This document shows positions 25,707-33,553 of a DNA stretch of 64,000 nucleotides, piece after piece. The stretch spans positions 1 through 64,000 of the forward strand of contig DAOULR010000016.1 in the NCBI GenBank assembly GCA_034419075.1. Direction: 5' to 3'. The first letter of the stretch is position 1, and the number at the start of each line of letters is the position of its first letter. The notes below the pieces were generated by a model that was given only the letters and a program-made list of their open reading frames with translations, did not search any database and was not told the DNA's origin. Both the position numbers and the translations under genes were made by a program. This DNA is from E44-bin88 sp034419075 (GTDB taxonomy: Bacteria > Chloroflexota > Dehalococcoidia > Dehalococcoidales > BS750m-G39).

Positions 25707-25727
25707 AGGAAAAATGTATGCTAATTT
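25699..25727 (+). promoter_or_regulatory. rightward promoter of the importer/corrinoid operon
   Basis: TTGACA (25699-25704), 17 bases, TAATTT (25722-25727). It is followed by an untranslated leader of about 190 bases before the ATG at 25926, which has AGTAAGGAGG upstream. Confidence 0.6.
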
Positions 25728-25925
25728 ACAAATTACTTACCAATATCATATTTTTTTAAGCTATTTAGTGGAATATAGTCATATACTTAGCTGCCGTATT
25801 GTGTGTTACGTCACGGTCATCAGGTCAAGATTGCATTTACCAAGGTGCAAGGGGAGGGATGAACATGAACAAATTTTAGGAAAGATGGTTAAATAAACAT
25901 CAACAAATTTCAGTAAGGAGGAAAG

Positions 25926-27116
25926 ATGAAAACGAGAACGTTAACCATAGTATTTGCGATTTTGAGTATAATAGTAATTATGTCCACTTTTAGCATGCTG
26001 GGTTGCGGTGGTGAGCCCGAAGCCGTTGTTGAAGAGTGGAATATCCCTCTAATAGTACCTGTAACCGGTTATGCGGCACAATTTGGCCTTGATGCAGAAT
26101 GGGGGGCTGAGCGTGCAATGGAGGAGATAAACGATGCTGGCGGCATCAGAGGATTGCCGCTCAAGTTGACCTTGTATGATTCAGCTTTCGACCCCACCAA
26201 AACAGTCCAAGTTATGGCCCAGGCACTTGAGAATAACCCGTTGGTAATCCTTGGGCCAATGGGTGCCTTCGAGGTGCAATCGTGCAAAGACCTGGTCATC
26301 GGCCAGGGCATTCCTATATTCACCGACCTCTCCTTTCCGTCAATGCGCGATGAATTTTCACCCTGGGGTTTCTCTCTTTACGCCGATTGGGATAATGCAA
26401 ACACCCTAGCTATAGGGGAATGGCTCAGGCTTAATCCAGACATCAAATCTGTGGCTTTAGCCCTTGTTGCAGGAGAAACATCCCATCTCCAGAGCATTGC
26501 GGTTGCAGAGAGAGAACTTGCAGCCCTGGGTATAGAAGTGAAAGGCAGGGTTGAGGTTTCTTGGGGTGGTCTAGACGCAGGAGCCGCGGCAGTAAAGGCT
26601 TTAGGCCTAAACGCTGACGGGTACTATAGTGCTCTTAACGGAGTTGAACAAGCTATGTTCATTAAAGCTCTGTACGAGCGAGGTATGACTGAAGGAAGGC
26701 GGATAGTCTCTGGTGGAGCCTGTATCTCAGTGCCATTCTTTGAAATAGGTGCAGGATACTTGGAGGATACATATGTTTGGAATTCCTACGATATGGATTA
26801 CCAAGGTGACCGTTGGCAGACTTATGTCGGAGCCTATAAGACTGACCATGACGGTGGATTGCCATACTCCATAGCTATTGGCGACTACTATGAGGCTGTC
26901 TATGCCATAAAAACGGCCATTGAAAATCTAGGGATAACCGGTGACCCGAACAGGCTTGCCGAGGAGAGATTGGCGATAAGAGACTATCTCCGAAATTCAG
27001 ATGGTATTCCTGGTCTCCAGGGTGAGTGGGGCTATACGGATGGCCTAAAAGATTCCCCACTATACATGTTCCAAATAAAGGACAACGAAGTGGTGTTGAT
27101 TAGCCAGTTTCGCTAA
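25926..27116 (+). CDS. Liv-type ABC transporter substrate-binding lipoprotein
   Basis: 396 residues. The signal peptide ends in a lipobox (SMLGCG, Cys about 27), followed by an acidic linker and a periplasmic-binding-protein type I fold of the branched-chain amino acid/amide (Peripla_BP_6) family: IPLIVPVTGYAAQFGLD, RAMEEINDAGGIRG and LKLTLYDSAFDP are characteristic. It captures the operon's substrate outside the membrane and delivers it to the permeases at 31427-33187. Ligand unknown; the family binds amino acids, amides, urea and aromatic acids. Confidence 0.9.
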   Translation: MKTRTLTIVFAILSIIVIMSTFSMLGCGGEPEAVVEEWNIPLIVPVTGYAAQFGLDAEWGAERAMEEINDAGGIRGLPLKLTLYDSAFDPTKTVQVMAQALENNPLVILGPMGAFEVQSCKDLVIGQGIPIFTDLSFPSMRDEFSPWGFSLYADWDNANTLAIGEWLRLNPDIKSVALALVAGETSHLQSIAVAERELAALGIEVKGRVEVSWGGLDAGAAAVKALGLNADGYYSALNGVEQAMFIKALYERGMTEGRRIVSGGACISVPFFEIGAGYLEDTYVWNSYDMDYQGDRWQTYVGAYKTDHDGGLPYSIAIGDYYEAVYAIKTAIENLGITGDPNRLAEERLAIRDYLRNSDGIPGLQGEWGYTDGLKDSPLYMFQIKDNEVVLISQFR

Positions 27117-27153
27117 AGAACCAGAAGTTGGAATTGAAAGAAATGTTATGCGA

Positions 27154-27196
27154 GGGGCACTGGCACTAAACACTCTCTCGTCAGTGCTAGTGCCCC
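27154..27196 (+). promoter_or_regulatory. strong intercistronic stem-loop
   Basis: A 14-bp stem (27154-27167 with 27183-27196, one G-T wobble) with a 15-base loop, located between the binding-protein gene and the corrinoid-protein gene. No T-run follows, so it is more likely an mRNA processing or stability element, or an attenuator, than a terminator. Confidence 0.6.
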
Positions 27197-27219
27197 GGTT
27201 AAAAGGGAGGGGATTCAAT

Positions 27220-27861
27220 ATGCTTGACCTTAGGAAGATAGCCGAGAGTGTGATTGCCATGGACGTTGGCACGACTGAGGAACTGACCAAGGCTGCCCTA
27301 AAAGCAAAGATACCCGCTGAGGAAATATTGAAAAACGGGCTCATTGCTGGAATGGAGGTGGTGGGCAGACATTTTCGGGATGGTGAACTCTTCATGCCGG
27401 AGGTATTAATGTCCGGAGAAGCCATGAAAGCAGCTATGAAATTGCTTAAACCGTTGTTGACCAAAGAGGGTGCCATTAAACGTTTTGTCGGCAAGGCGGC
27501 GATAGGCACTGTTGAGGGTGACATTCACGACATCGGCAAGAACCTCGTCATTATGATGCTTGAAGGGAATGGGTGGGAAGTTATCGACCTAGGGGTTGAC
27601 ATCTCTCCCGAAGAATTCTGCCAAGCAGTGAGGGAGAACGACTTTCAGGTTCTGGGGCTGTCGGCTCTGCTCACGTCAACGATGGTCGCCCAGGCGCAAA
27701 CCATAGAAGCGCTAAAAGCCGCAGGATTAAGGAACAAGGTCAAGGTAGCCATTGGCGGCGCCCCTGTAAACCAGGCCTTCGCTGACCAGATTGGCGCTGA
27801 TGCTTATGCTGCCAATGCCGGAGAGGCAGCCGCCAAGTTCAATGAACTGATAGGCAAGTGA
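27220..27861 (+). CDS. corrinoid (B12)-binding methyl carrier protein
   Basis: 213 residues, MtaC/MtbC/MttC family. The N-terminal helical cap domain carries GMEVVGRHFRDGELFMPEVL, and the cobalamin domain has the base-off motif GDIHDIGKNLV (Asp-x-His-x-x-Gly; the His ligates cobalt) with later GLSALLTSTM and VAIGGAPVN. It carries a methyl group between two methyltransferases. I start at the ATG at 27220 because GGGAGGGG precedes it; a longer frame from 27148 would run through the stem-loop. Flanking URO-D-like enzymes are its probable partners. No reductive activase is seen in the window. Confidence 0.92.
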   Translation: MLDLRKIAESVIAMDVGTTEELTKAALKAKIPAEEILKNGLIAGMEVVGRHFRDGELFMPEVLMSGEAMKAAMKLLKPLLTKEGAIKRFVGKAAIGTVEGDIHDIGKNLVIMMLEGNGWEVIDLGVDISPEEFCQAVRENDFQVLGLSALLTSTMVAQAQTIEALKAAGLRNKVKVAIGGAPVNQAFADQIGADAYAANAGEAAAKFNELIGK

Positions 27862-27911
27862 TATGGTTAGCTAATAGCCCGAGAAAGCTATCGTTATTTT
27901 GGAGGCAGAAT

Positions 27912-28952
27912 ATGAGCGAAATGACTGGTACCGAGCGTATGTTGAAGGTGATGCGACTACAGGAGCCAGACAGGGTTCCCCATTTTGAGCTCTATCTTGA
28001 CCCTTCGGTGGGGCAGGCGATACTCCCGGGAAGTTCATTCTTTGACTGGGTTGAATACTTTGATTGGGATGGAATGCTGGCATGGATTGGTGAGTTGTCC
28101 AAGCCTGTGGACGAGTCAGGGAAACGTTTTCTGTCAGAATGGGGCTACATTGAGAGGGCGGCAGGAACGCAGCGCCCCCTTCCTACTGAGCCGCCAGTGA
28201 AGTCGGAGAAAGACCTTAAGACCTGGAGCCCACCCGACCCGGACAATCCGAAGAGATACGAGGCTGTAAAGGAGGAGGTAAGAAGGTATAAGGGACAGAG
28301 AGCCATTATTGGCATTAGCCTCGACCCTTTCGAGATGGCTAGCTATGTGCGTGGCACCGCCGACTTTTACATGGACCTCGTTCGCAATCCGGATTTCGCA
28401 GACCGCTTGACTGGCATAATCCGCGACCACTACATCAAAGAGATGAGGAATGCCGTTGAGCTTGGGGTGGACATATGGTATTTCGGTGCACTCTATGTCG
28501 GTAAGGAAGGGCCCTTGATTTCCCGGGAACTCATTGCCAAGCATGTCATGCCTTTTTTGAAATCCCTGGTTGATGAAGCCCATCGCCTGGGTGTCCCTGT
28601 TATATACCACCTTGACGGAAACATCCTGCCGATAATTGACCTTATTCTAGATACTGGCATTAATGCTTTGCACCCGATTGACCGGTTAGCTGGGCTGGAC
28701 CTTGGTGAGATGAAAAAGAACTATGGACACCGTGTCTGTCTGATGGGAAACATCGATTGCGGTTCAACCCTTATACATGGCACGGTGGACGAGGTGCGAG
28801 ACGAGGTAAAGAGATGCATCCGACAGGCAGCAATAGGTGGAGGCTATATTTGTAAGTCCAGCAACACAATTCAGTACGGAACCAAGCCGGAAAACTATGA
28901 AGCCATGGTCAAGGCTATTCACAAGTATGGCAAATACCCAATATCGCTTTAG
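27912..28952 (+). CDS. URO-D/MtaA-like methyltransferase (second)
   Basis: 346 residues, URO-D fold: TERMLKVMRLQEPDRVPHFE at the N-terminus, VIYHLDGNILPIIDLI (His/Asp metal-site region), and RVCLMGNIDCG near the C-terminus. The ATG at 27912 follows TTTGGAGG; a longer frame from 27858 overlaps the corrinoid gene and lacks this. Adjacent corrinoid protein implies either substrate demethylation (MT1) or methyl transfer to a C1 carrier (MT2). It is only distantly like the copy at 24373, so the two may be the MT1/MT2 pair. Confidence 0.82.
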   Translation: MSEMTGTERMLKVMRLQEPDRVPHFELYLDPSVGQAILPGSSFFDWVEYFDWDGMLAWIGELSKPVDESGKRFLSEWGYIERAAGTQRPLPTEPPVKSEKDLKTWSPPDPDNPKRYEAVKEEVRRYKGQRAIIGISLDPFEMASYVRGTADFYMDLVRNPDFADRLTGIIRDHYIKEMRNAVELGVDIWYFGALYVGKEGPLISRELIAKHVMPFLKSLVDEAHRLGVPVIYHLDGNILPIIDLILDTGINALHPIDRLAGLDLGEMKKNYGHRVCLMGNIDCGSTLIHGTVDEVRDEVKRCIRQAAIGGGYICKSSNTIQYGTKPENYEAMVKAIHKYGKYPISL

Positions 28953-29009
28953 ACGCTGGACGACACTACGATACGAATTATAATCGGTCTTTTAGAAGGA
29001 GGTTATTGA

Positions 29010-29837
29010 ATGGCAGGAAAGCCTGGGAGTGCCGAGAATCACCGCTTGACGGTGGCACTTACATTTGATTTTGATGTCGAATCTGTCTTTACGGGTATGT
29101 TTGGTGCTGGTGGGATGGAATCGCGAGGAATATACGGTGCGCGGGAAGGTATGCCAAGGATTCTAAAATTGTTAAGTAAGTACGAATTACCGGCAACGTT
29201 TTTCGTCCCGGGCTATACTGCCGACCACTACCCGAATATCGTGCGTTCTATTGCGGCCGATGCACATGAAATAGCCCATCACACTTATTCACACAGGCCA
29301 TCGCCCGCTCTGAAGCCTGAGGAAGAAAAGGCTGAGATAGTGAGAGGACTGGAAGCTTTGGAACGGGTAGTAGGTATAAAGCCGCGCGGTTACCGCGCAG
29401 CAGCTATGGGTCTTTTTGATGTGACAATTGAACTCCTGCTTGAGTATGGTTTTGAATATGATGCTAGTGAGATGGGAGCCGACCGCCCTTACTGGCTGGA
29501 ATATAAAGGGAAACGCACCAATATTGTTGAATTACCTTCATCGCCACAACTAGCCGATACTACCCACTTCCTCTTCATGTTTCCACCACACTATATGACG
29601 GGGCTGAGCGCGCCGTCTAAAGTCGAGGAGATATGGCGTGAGGATTTCGAAGGTGCTTACGAAGAGGGGGGTGATATCTACTTTATGTTGATAATGCATC
29701 CTTTCGTCATAGGTCGCCTTCACCGGATGCGGATGCTGGAGAGATTTATTGTCTATATGTTAGAGCATGATGGTGTCTGGTTTGCCCGGATGGGTGAGGT
29801 AGCCGATGATTTCCGGAAACGGCAGAAATTGGGCTGA
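29010..29837 (+). CDS. polysaccharide deacetylase-family hydrolase
   Basis: 275 residues, NodB-type carbohydrate esterase 4 fold: VALTFDFDVE (catalytic base/metal Asp), ATFFVPGYTADHYP, HEIAHHTYSHRPS (metal His-x-x-x-His) and GYRAAAMG. Many CE4-like proteins beside amino-acid or allantoin catabolism genes are amidohydrolases on small molecules (for example PuuE-like), which fits this catabolic operon better than cell-wall deacetylation. AGAAGGAGG precedes the ATG. No signal peptide, so cytoplasmic. Confidence 0.85.
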   Translation: MAGKPGSAENHRLTVALTFDFDVESVFTGMFGAGGMESRGIYGAREGMPRILKLLSKYELPATFFVPGYTADHYPNIVRSIAADAHEIAHHTYSHRPSPALKPEEEKAEIVRGLEALERVVGIKPRGYRAAAMGLFDVTIELLLEYGFEYDASEMGADRPYWLEYKGKRTNIVELPSSPQLADTTHFLFMFPPHYMTGLSAPSKVEEIWREDFEGAYEEGGDIYFMLIMHPFVIGRLHRMRMLERFIVYMLEHDGVWFARMGEVADDFRKRQKLG

Positions 29838-29887
29838 TTTCCTGCCGTAGTTGTCTGAAGGTAAGATTATTAGGGTATAAAAAACTG

Positions 29888-29911
29888 CAGGATACTAATC
29901 AGGATACTAAT
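29888..29911 (+). repeat. two tandem 12-bp repeats before the ATPase gene
   Basis: CAGGATACTAAT occurs twice in direct succession, 17 bases before the ATG at 29928. Could be an operator or replication slippage. Confidence 0.8.
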
Positions 29912-29927
29912 ATAGTAATTTGAGGTC

Positions 29928-30692
29928 ATGAGCATACTTTCAACTTCAGGATTGAGCAAGCATTTTGCTGGCATTCATGCTCTCGATAAATTAAATATCA
30001 CTGTCGAAGAAGGCCAGATCCATGGTCTTATTGGCCCGAATGGATCTGGAAAAACGACGTTCTTTAATGTGGTTTCCGGGGTGCTGCCGGCTACAGAAGG
30101 AAAGATTTACTTCGGTTCTGCAGATATCACTAACTTCAGTTCTCATGTTGTCACCAAGATGGGTATCGGACGCACCTTCCAGAGAGCAATTCTTATGCCG
30201 ATGATGAGTTGCCTGGAGAATGTGATGGCAGGAATGTACTGTCGCACTAAGGCAAATATATTAGGTACATTCTTCCGTTTACCTTTTTCTCACTCGGCAC
30301 AAGAAACCGAAATGAAACGGCGAGCGATGGAGCTTTTGCAGTTTGTTGGTCTGGCAGACTCTGCTGAGCGCTGGAGCAATGAGCTAGTATGGATAGAGAA
30401 CCAGCTCCTGCAAATAGCTCGTGCCCTAGCTACCGAGCCCAAGCTCCTATTACTTGATGAGCCCACGGCGGGGATGGGACCTGATGAAACCGAAAGGGTT
30501 GACAGGTTAATCCAGCAAATACGGGACAACATGGGTATAACAGTTATTTTAGTGGCCCATGATGTCAAGCTAGTCATGGGAATCTCAGATTGGGTTACGG
30601 TTATAAGTTTTGGCAAGAAGATCGCTGAAGGGACGCCGAAACAAGTGCAAAACGACCCTGCGGTTTTGGAGGCTTATCTTGGTCAAGAATAG
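29928..30692 (+). CDS. livG: Liv-type ABC transporter ATP-binding protein (LivG-like)
   Basis: 254 residues. Walker A is GPNGSGKTT, Walker B is KLLLLDEPTAGMGPDE, and the switch His is in LVAHDVK. The LSGGQ-type signature is degenerate: the segment before QIARALA reads WSNELVWIENQLL, without the conserved LS-x-G-x-Q. As ABC ATPase pairs need a signature from the partner, this subunit may provide an altered second site. It energises uptake with LivF; start codon spacing to GAGG is short. Confidence 0.9.
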   Translation: MSILSTSGLSKHFAGIHALDKLNITVEEGQIHGLIGPNGSGKTTFFNVVSGVLPATEGKIYFGSADITNFSSHVVTKMGIGRTFQRAILMPMMSCLENVMAGMYCRTKANILGTFFRLPFSHSAQETEMKRRAMELLQFVGLADSAERWSNELVWIENQLLQIARALATEPKLLLLDEPTAGMGPDETERVDRLIQQIRDNMGITVILVAHDVKLVMGISDWVTVISFGKKIAEGTPKQVQNDPAVLEAYLGQE

Positions 30693-31404
30693 GGGAAGTA
30701 TCCTCAAGGTTGAGGATCTTTCCGTGTCTTATGGGCATGTTTGTGCCATTAAGCAGGCTAACCTAGAAATTAACGATGGTGAGCTTGTCGCTCTTATTGG
30801 GGCCAATGGTGCTGGAAAATCGACTCTTATAGGGGCTGTGCTCGGTATTACTCGTGCCAGTAGCGGTACCATCTGGTTCATGGGACGGGATATCACGCGG
30901 AAATCAACTGACAGTATCGTTGCCTCTGGCATATCTGCAGTCCCTGAAGGACGTGGGATTTTGCCAATGATGTCGGTGATGGAGAATTTACAATTGGGGG
31001 CTTTTCATCTCAAAGGTGATATCAATAAGCACTTAAATCAGGTGTTTGACCGATTCCCAGTTTTAGCTAAGCGGAAGAACCAGCTGGCAGGAACTTTAAG
31101 CGGTGGAGAACAACAGATGTTAGCCATCGGCCGAGCGTTGATGGGATCCCCTAAGCTACTGCTGATGGATGAACCCTCTCTAGGACTAGCGCCATTGGTA
31201 GTAATTGAACTCTTTCATATAGTGGAAGACCTAAATAAGGAGGGGTACACTATACTTTTATCCGAACAGAACGCCCAGAAGGCATTACAATTTGCTGACA
31301 GAGCTTATGTTTTCGAAGTCGGTCGTATTGTGCTCGAGGGCACTGCTCAAGAGCTAGCCAGTAATCCGAAAGTGCGTCAAGCTTATCTAGGCGGCGCTGA
31401 TTAA
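30679..31404 (+). CDS. livF: Liv-type ABC transporter ATP-binding protein (LivF-like)
   Basis: 241 residues from the TTG at 30679, chosen because GGAGG lies six bases upstream; this overlaps the LivG stop by 14 bases and suggests coupling. Walker A GANGAGKST, signature TLSGGEQQMLAIGRAL, Walker B KLLLMDEPSLGLAP and the LLSEQNAQKAL switch region are all canonical, typical of LivF. A longer frame from 30610 would add residues out of line with the family. Pairs with the atypical LivG. Confidence 0.93.
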   Translation: MVKNRGSILKVEDLSVSYGHVCAIKQANLEINDGELVALIGANGAGKSTLIGAVLGITRASSGTIWFMGRDITRKSTDSIVASGISAVPEGRGILPMMSVMENLQLGAFHLKGDINKHLNQVFDRFPVLAKRKNQLAGTLSGGEQQMLAIGRALMGSPKLLLMDEPSLGLAPLVVIELFHIVEDLNKEGYTILLSEQNAQKALQFADRAYVFEVGRIVLEGTAQELASNPKVRQAYLGGAD

Positions 31405-31426
31405 CTTTTTTACGAGAGAAGATTTT

Positions 31427-32302
31427 ATGGAAGTCTTTGTTGCTCAGTTGATAAACGGTCTGGCGATGGGTGGTATTTATGCCTTGGTCGTTGTGGGTGT
31501 TAACCTAATATTTCTGGTCAGGGGGGTTGTGCATTTCTCCTATGCCCACATTATGGTGATCTCTATGTACGTATCTTGGATGGTATTAGGACAGACGAAT
31601 AATAATCTAGCTTTAGCAATCTTCTCGGGTTTTATCGCCGCTATCTTGCTAACCACTGCCACTGAGTTTATTTTCCGACCTCTAGCTGTACGGGAAGCCC
31701 TTCTGGAAACAATAATAGTAGCCATGGGTATAGGCATAATACTTAGTGAAATAATGTCTCACTTCCTCCACCGCGGCCTGCCTATTAGCTTTCCGGCGGG
31801 CATAACAGGGGGAGGGGCTGTGGTGCAATTGGGTATGATTAGTTTCTCCTTAGCACACGTATATTCATTACTTGGCAGTATTGGTGTTGTGATCGGTCTT
31901 TTCTTTTTGCTGTACCACCATAAACAGGGTAGAGCCTTTAGGGCTATGGCCCAAAACCTTGGCGTAGCACGCCTTCTGGGTATTCCCGTTAATAGGACAG
32001 GCATTTACAGCTTCGCTATAGCCGGCGTATTGGCAGGCATTATCGGTGTGTTCATGGCTATGACTCTGGGCATGGCCTCATCTTCCCTCGGTAATACTCT
32101 AGCAATCAAAGCGCTGGTATTGATGTTGTTCGCTGGCATGGGTAATTTAAAAGGGGGGCTGATCTGTGCCTTGCTTTTGGGTTTGGCTGAGGCTGTGACG
32201 ATGGCTTATCTGCCAGGACAATGGACGGAGGCTATAGTCTTTGGGGCGATAATGATAGTAATAATATTGAGGCCAAAGGGGTTGTTTGGTGCTCAGGTGT
32301 GA
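31427..32302 (+). CDS. livH: Liv-type ABC transporter permease (LivH-like)
   Basis: 291 residues, eight or so membrane helices, of the BPD_transp_2 family. The N-terminal LINGLAMGGIYALVVVGVNLIF is a hallmark of LivH, as are the FRAMAQNLGVARLLGIPVN coupling loop (contacts the ATPases) and the KGGLICALLLGLAEA segment. Second permease follows after 33 bases. Inner-membrane half of the importer. Confidence 0.92.
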   Translation: MEVFVAQLINGLAMGGIYALVVVGVNLIFLVRGVVHFSYAHIMVISMYVSWMVLGQTNNNLALAIFSGFIAAILLTTATEFIFRPLAVREALLETIIVAMGIGIILSEIMSHFLHRGLPISFPAGITGGGAVVQLGMISFSLAHVYSLLGSIGVVIGLFFLLYHHKQGRAFRAMAQNLGVARLLGIPVNRTGIYSFAIAGVLAGIIGVFMAMTLGMASSSLGNTLAIKALVLMLFAGMGNLKGGLICALLLGLAEAVTMAYLPGQWTEAIVFGAIMIVIILRPKGLFGAQV

Positions 32303-32335
32303 CCCTTGGTAACAAGTTAAAGGAGTTCACGAGCG

Positions 32336-33187
32336 ATGTCGCTGTACGCGGTATATTACCTTCAGTTTGCAGCCGTTTTTATTCTGCTGACCTGGGCTTT
32401 CTATATACCTTTTCGCGGTGGACAACTCTATAATGGGCCTATCTATTGCATGGCTATTGGTGGCTATTTTTCTGCCTTTGTTGTGCGGGATTTGGGTTGG
32501 CCTTTCGGGCTGGCACTTATTGGTGCTGTAGTAGTGGGGGCAATCTTCGGCTTCCTACCAGCCCTCGGGTTTGCGCGAACTACTGGCATAGCTACAGCTA
32601 CGGCTTCCATAGCCCTTATCTTCATAATTCAATCGGTGTTGAGGAACTTGGAATTTCTTGGCGGGTCAAGGGGTTTTTGGGATATTCCAAAAGTGGATTA
32701 CCTGTTACCGATAACCTATGTAATTGTCCTTATTGTCGGCATTATTGTCTATCGGCTTGACAACTCTCGCCTCGGGAGGGCCATTGAAACAATTCGCGTC
32801 GATCCTAAGCTGGGTGCTACCATGGGTATAAGCGTAATGCGGCTTAGCATATTTACCCTGACACTTTCGTCAGCAATAGGTGCTCTATCTGGGGTCATTT
32901 ATGCGTTCACCTTGGGTACCATCCATCCTGACAGTTTTGGCTTTTCCCTGCTACTTTATACGTGGACCATGTTGTTTGTTGGTGGCCGTTATACTATGTG
33001 GGGGGCGATAGTTGTCGCCCCAATTCTGTGGGGTCTACCCCAATGGGTTCCTCATGCTGTTGCTGAATACACCAATATTCTTTATGGAACATTACTCATT
33101 CTCCTCCTCCTTCTTCGACCTCAGGGTCTTATCGATAGACGTACAATACAACACGTAAGGAGCGTAGCTAGAATTTGGCGCAGATGA
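32336..33187 (+). CDS. livM: Liv-type ABC transporter permease (LivM-like)
   Basis: 283 residues, membrane protein of the LivM type: FRGGQLYNGPIYCMAIGGYF resembles the motif near the first helices, and GRAIETIRVDPKLGATMGIS is the ATPase-coupling loop. C-terminal PQGLIDRRTI is also family-typical. Last gene of the rightward operon, about 320 bases before attR. Predicted partner of LivH in the membrane. Confidence 0.9.
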   Translation: MSLYAVYYLQFAAVFILLTWAFYIPFRGGQLYNGPIYCMAIGGYFSAFVVRDLGWPFGLALIGAVVVGAIFGFLPALGFARTTGIATATASIALIFIIQSVLRNLEFLGGSRGFWDIPKVDYLLPITYVIVLIVGIIVYRLDNSRLGRAIETIRVDPKLGATMGISVMRLSIFTLTLSSAIGALSGVIYAFTLGTIHPDSFGFSLLLYTWTMLFVGGRYTMWGAIVVAPILWGLPQWVPHAVAEYTNILYGTLLILLLLLRPQGLIDRRTIQHVRSVARIWRR

Positions 33188-33318
33188 TTACTGGTTTTTG
33201 TAAGTACTAGCTGCCACTGATGCACAATTCCGTTTTCTTCACTGTGTATGGGTAGCGTACTAAAGCTTGTTTTATTACTCTACGTCACAAAAGAGGCTTT
33301 TGTTACTCTTAGCACGTC

Positions 33319-33426
33319 CTAGAGAAATGGGCGATAAAACCATTGCGTTTTTCTACATTTTACGAAGCCGTTTGCCAACATTTTGCCAACAAACTGCTTA
33401 GCACCCGCTGGCATCAGGTGGGACAT
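33319..33426 (-). pseudogene. relic of an integrase C-terminus near attR
   Basis: A 35-codon minus-strand frame begins MSHLMPAGAKQFVGKMLAN. It resembles the joined GHLLPG and NVGKMLAN segments at the end of the integrase at 5398-6258, with the middle missing. It may be a remnant of a second integrase, or only coding-like because it contains the repeated recombination sites. Confidence 0.3.
33370..33391 (+). repeat. right arm-type direct repeat (two TTTGCCAACA copies)
   Basis: 22 bases identical to 5476-5497 and in the same orientation, 117 bases inside the right att core. Confidence 0.6.
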
Positions 33427-33508
33427 CTAGATACAAAATGCTTACCGACGCCAAATAAATTAGCACAAAATCATACCTAGAGGGATTAGGTGGCACAACT
33501 AATCTTCA

Positions 33509-33553
33509 TCTTCGGAACCGAGGGTCGTGGGTTCGAATCCCTCTAGGCGCATG
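33509..33553 (+). repeat. attR: isolated copy of the tRNA-Arg 3' half
   Basis: 45 bases identical to 5417-5461. There is no 5' half of a tRNA in front, so it is not a functional gene. Confidence 0.93.

Larger units (their letters stand above)
5417..33553. mobile_element. genomic island inserted in tRNA-Arg
   Basis: Perfect 45-bp direct repeats bound this 28-kb segment: the 3' part of tRNA-Arg at 5417-5461 and an isolated copy at 33509-33553. An integrase fragment lies next to the intact tRNA, and a second short repeat pair lies inside both ends. By eye parts of the segment are AT-richer than the DNA right of 33.6 kb. Cargo is regulatory, surface and catabolic genes; no conjugation, replication or phage structural genes are present, so it is a non-autonomous or decayed island. 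Confidence 0.85.

Noticed and set aside
25684..25896. 70-codon plus-strand ORF upstream of the ABC binding protein
   Set aside because: It lies across the divergent promoters and their palindrome, is AT-rich with unlikely composition, and has no ribosome-binding site.
33287..33303. Rho-independent terminator after livM
   Set aside because: The 7-bp hairpin has a three-base loop and no following T-run.
33509..33553. Second tRNA-Arg gene
   Set aside because: Only the 3' half is present; there is no acceptor 5' strand or D-arm, so it is the att duplication.
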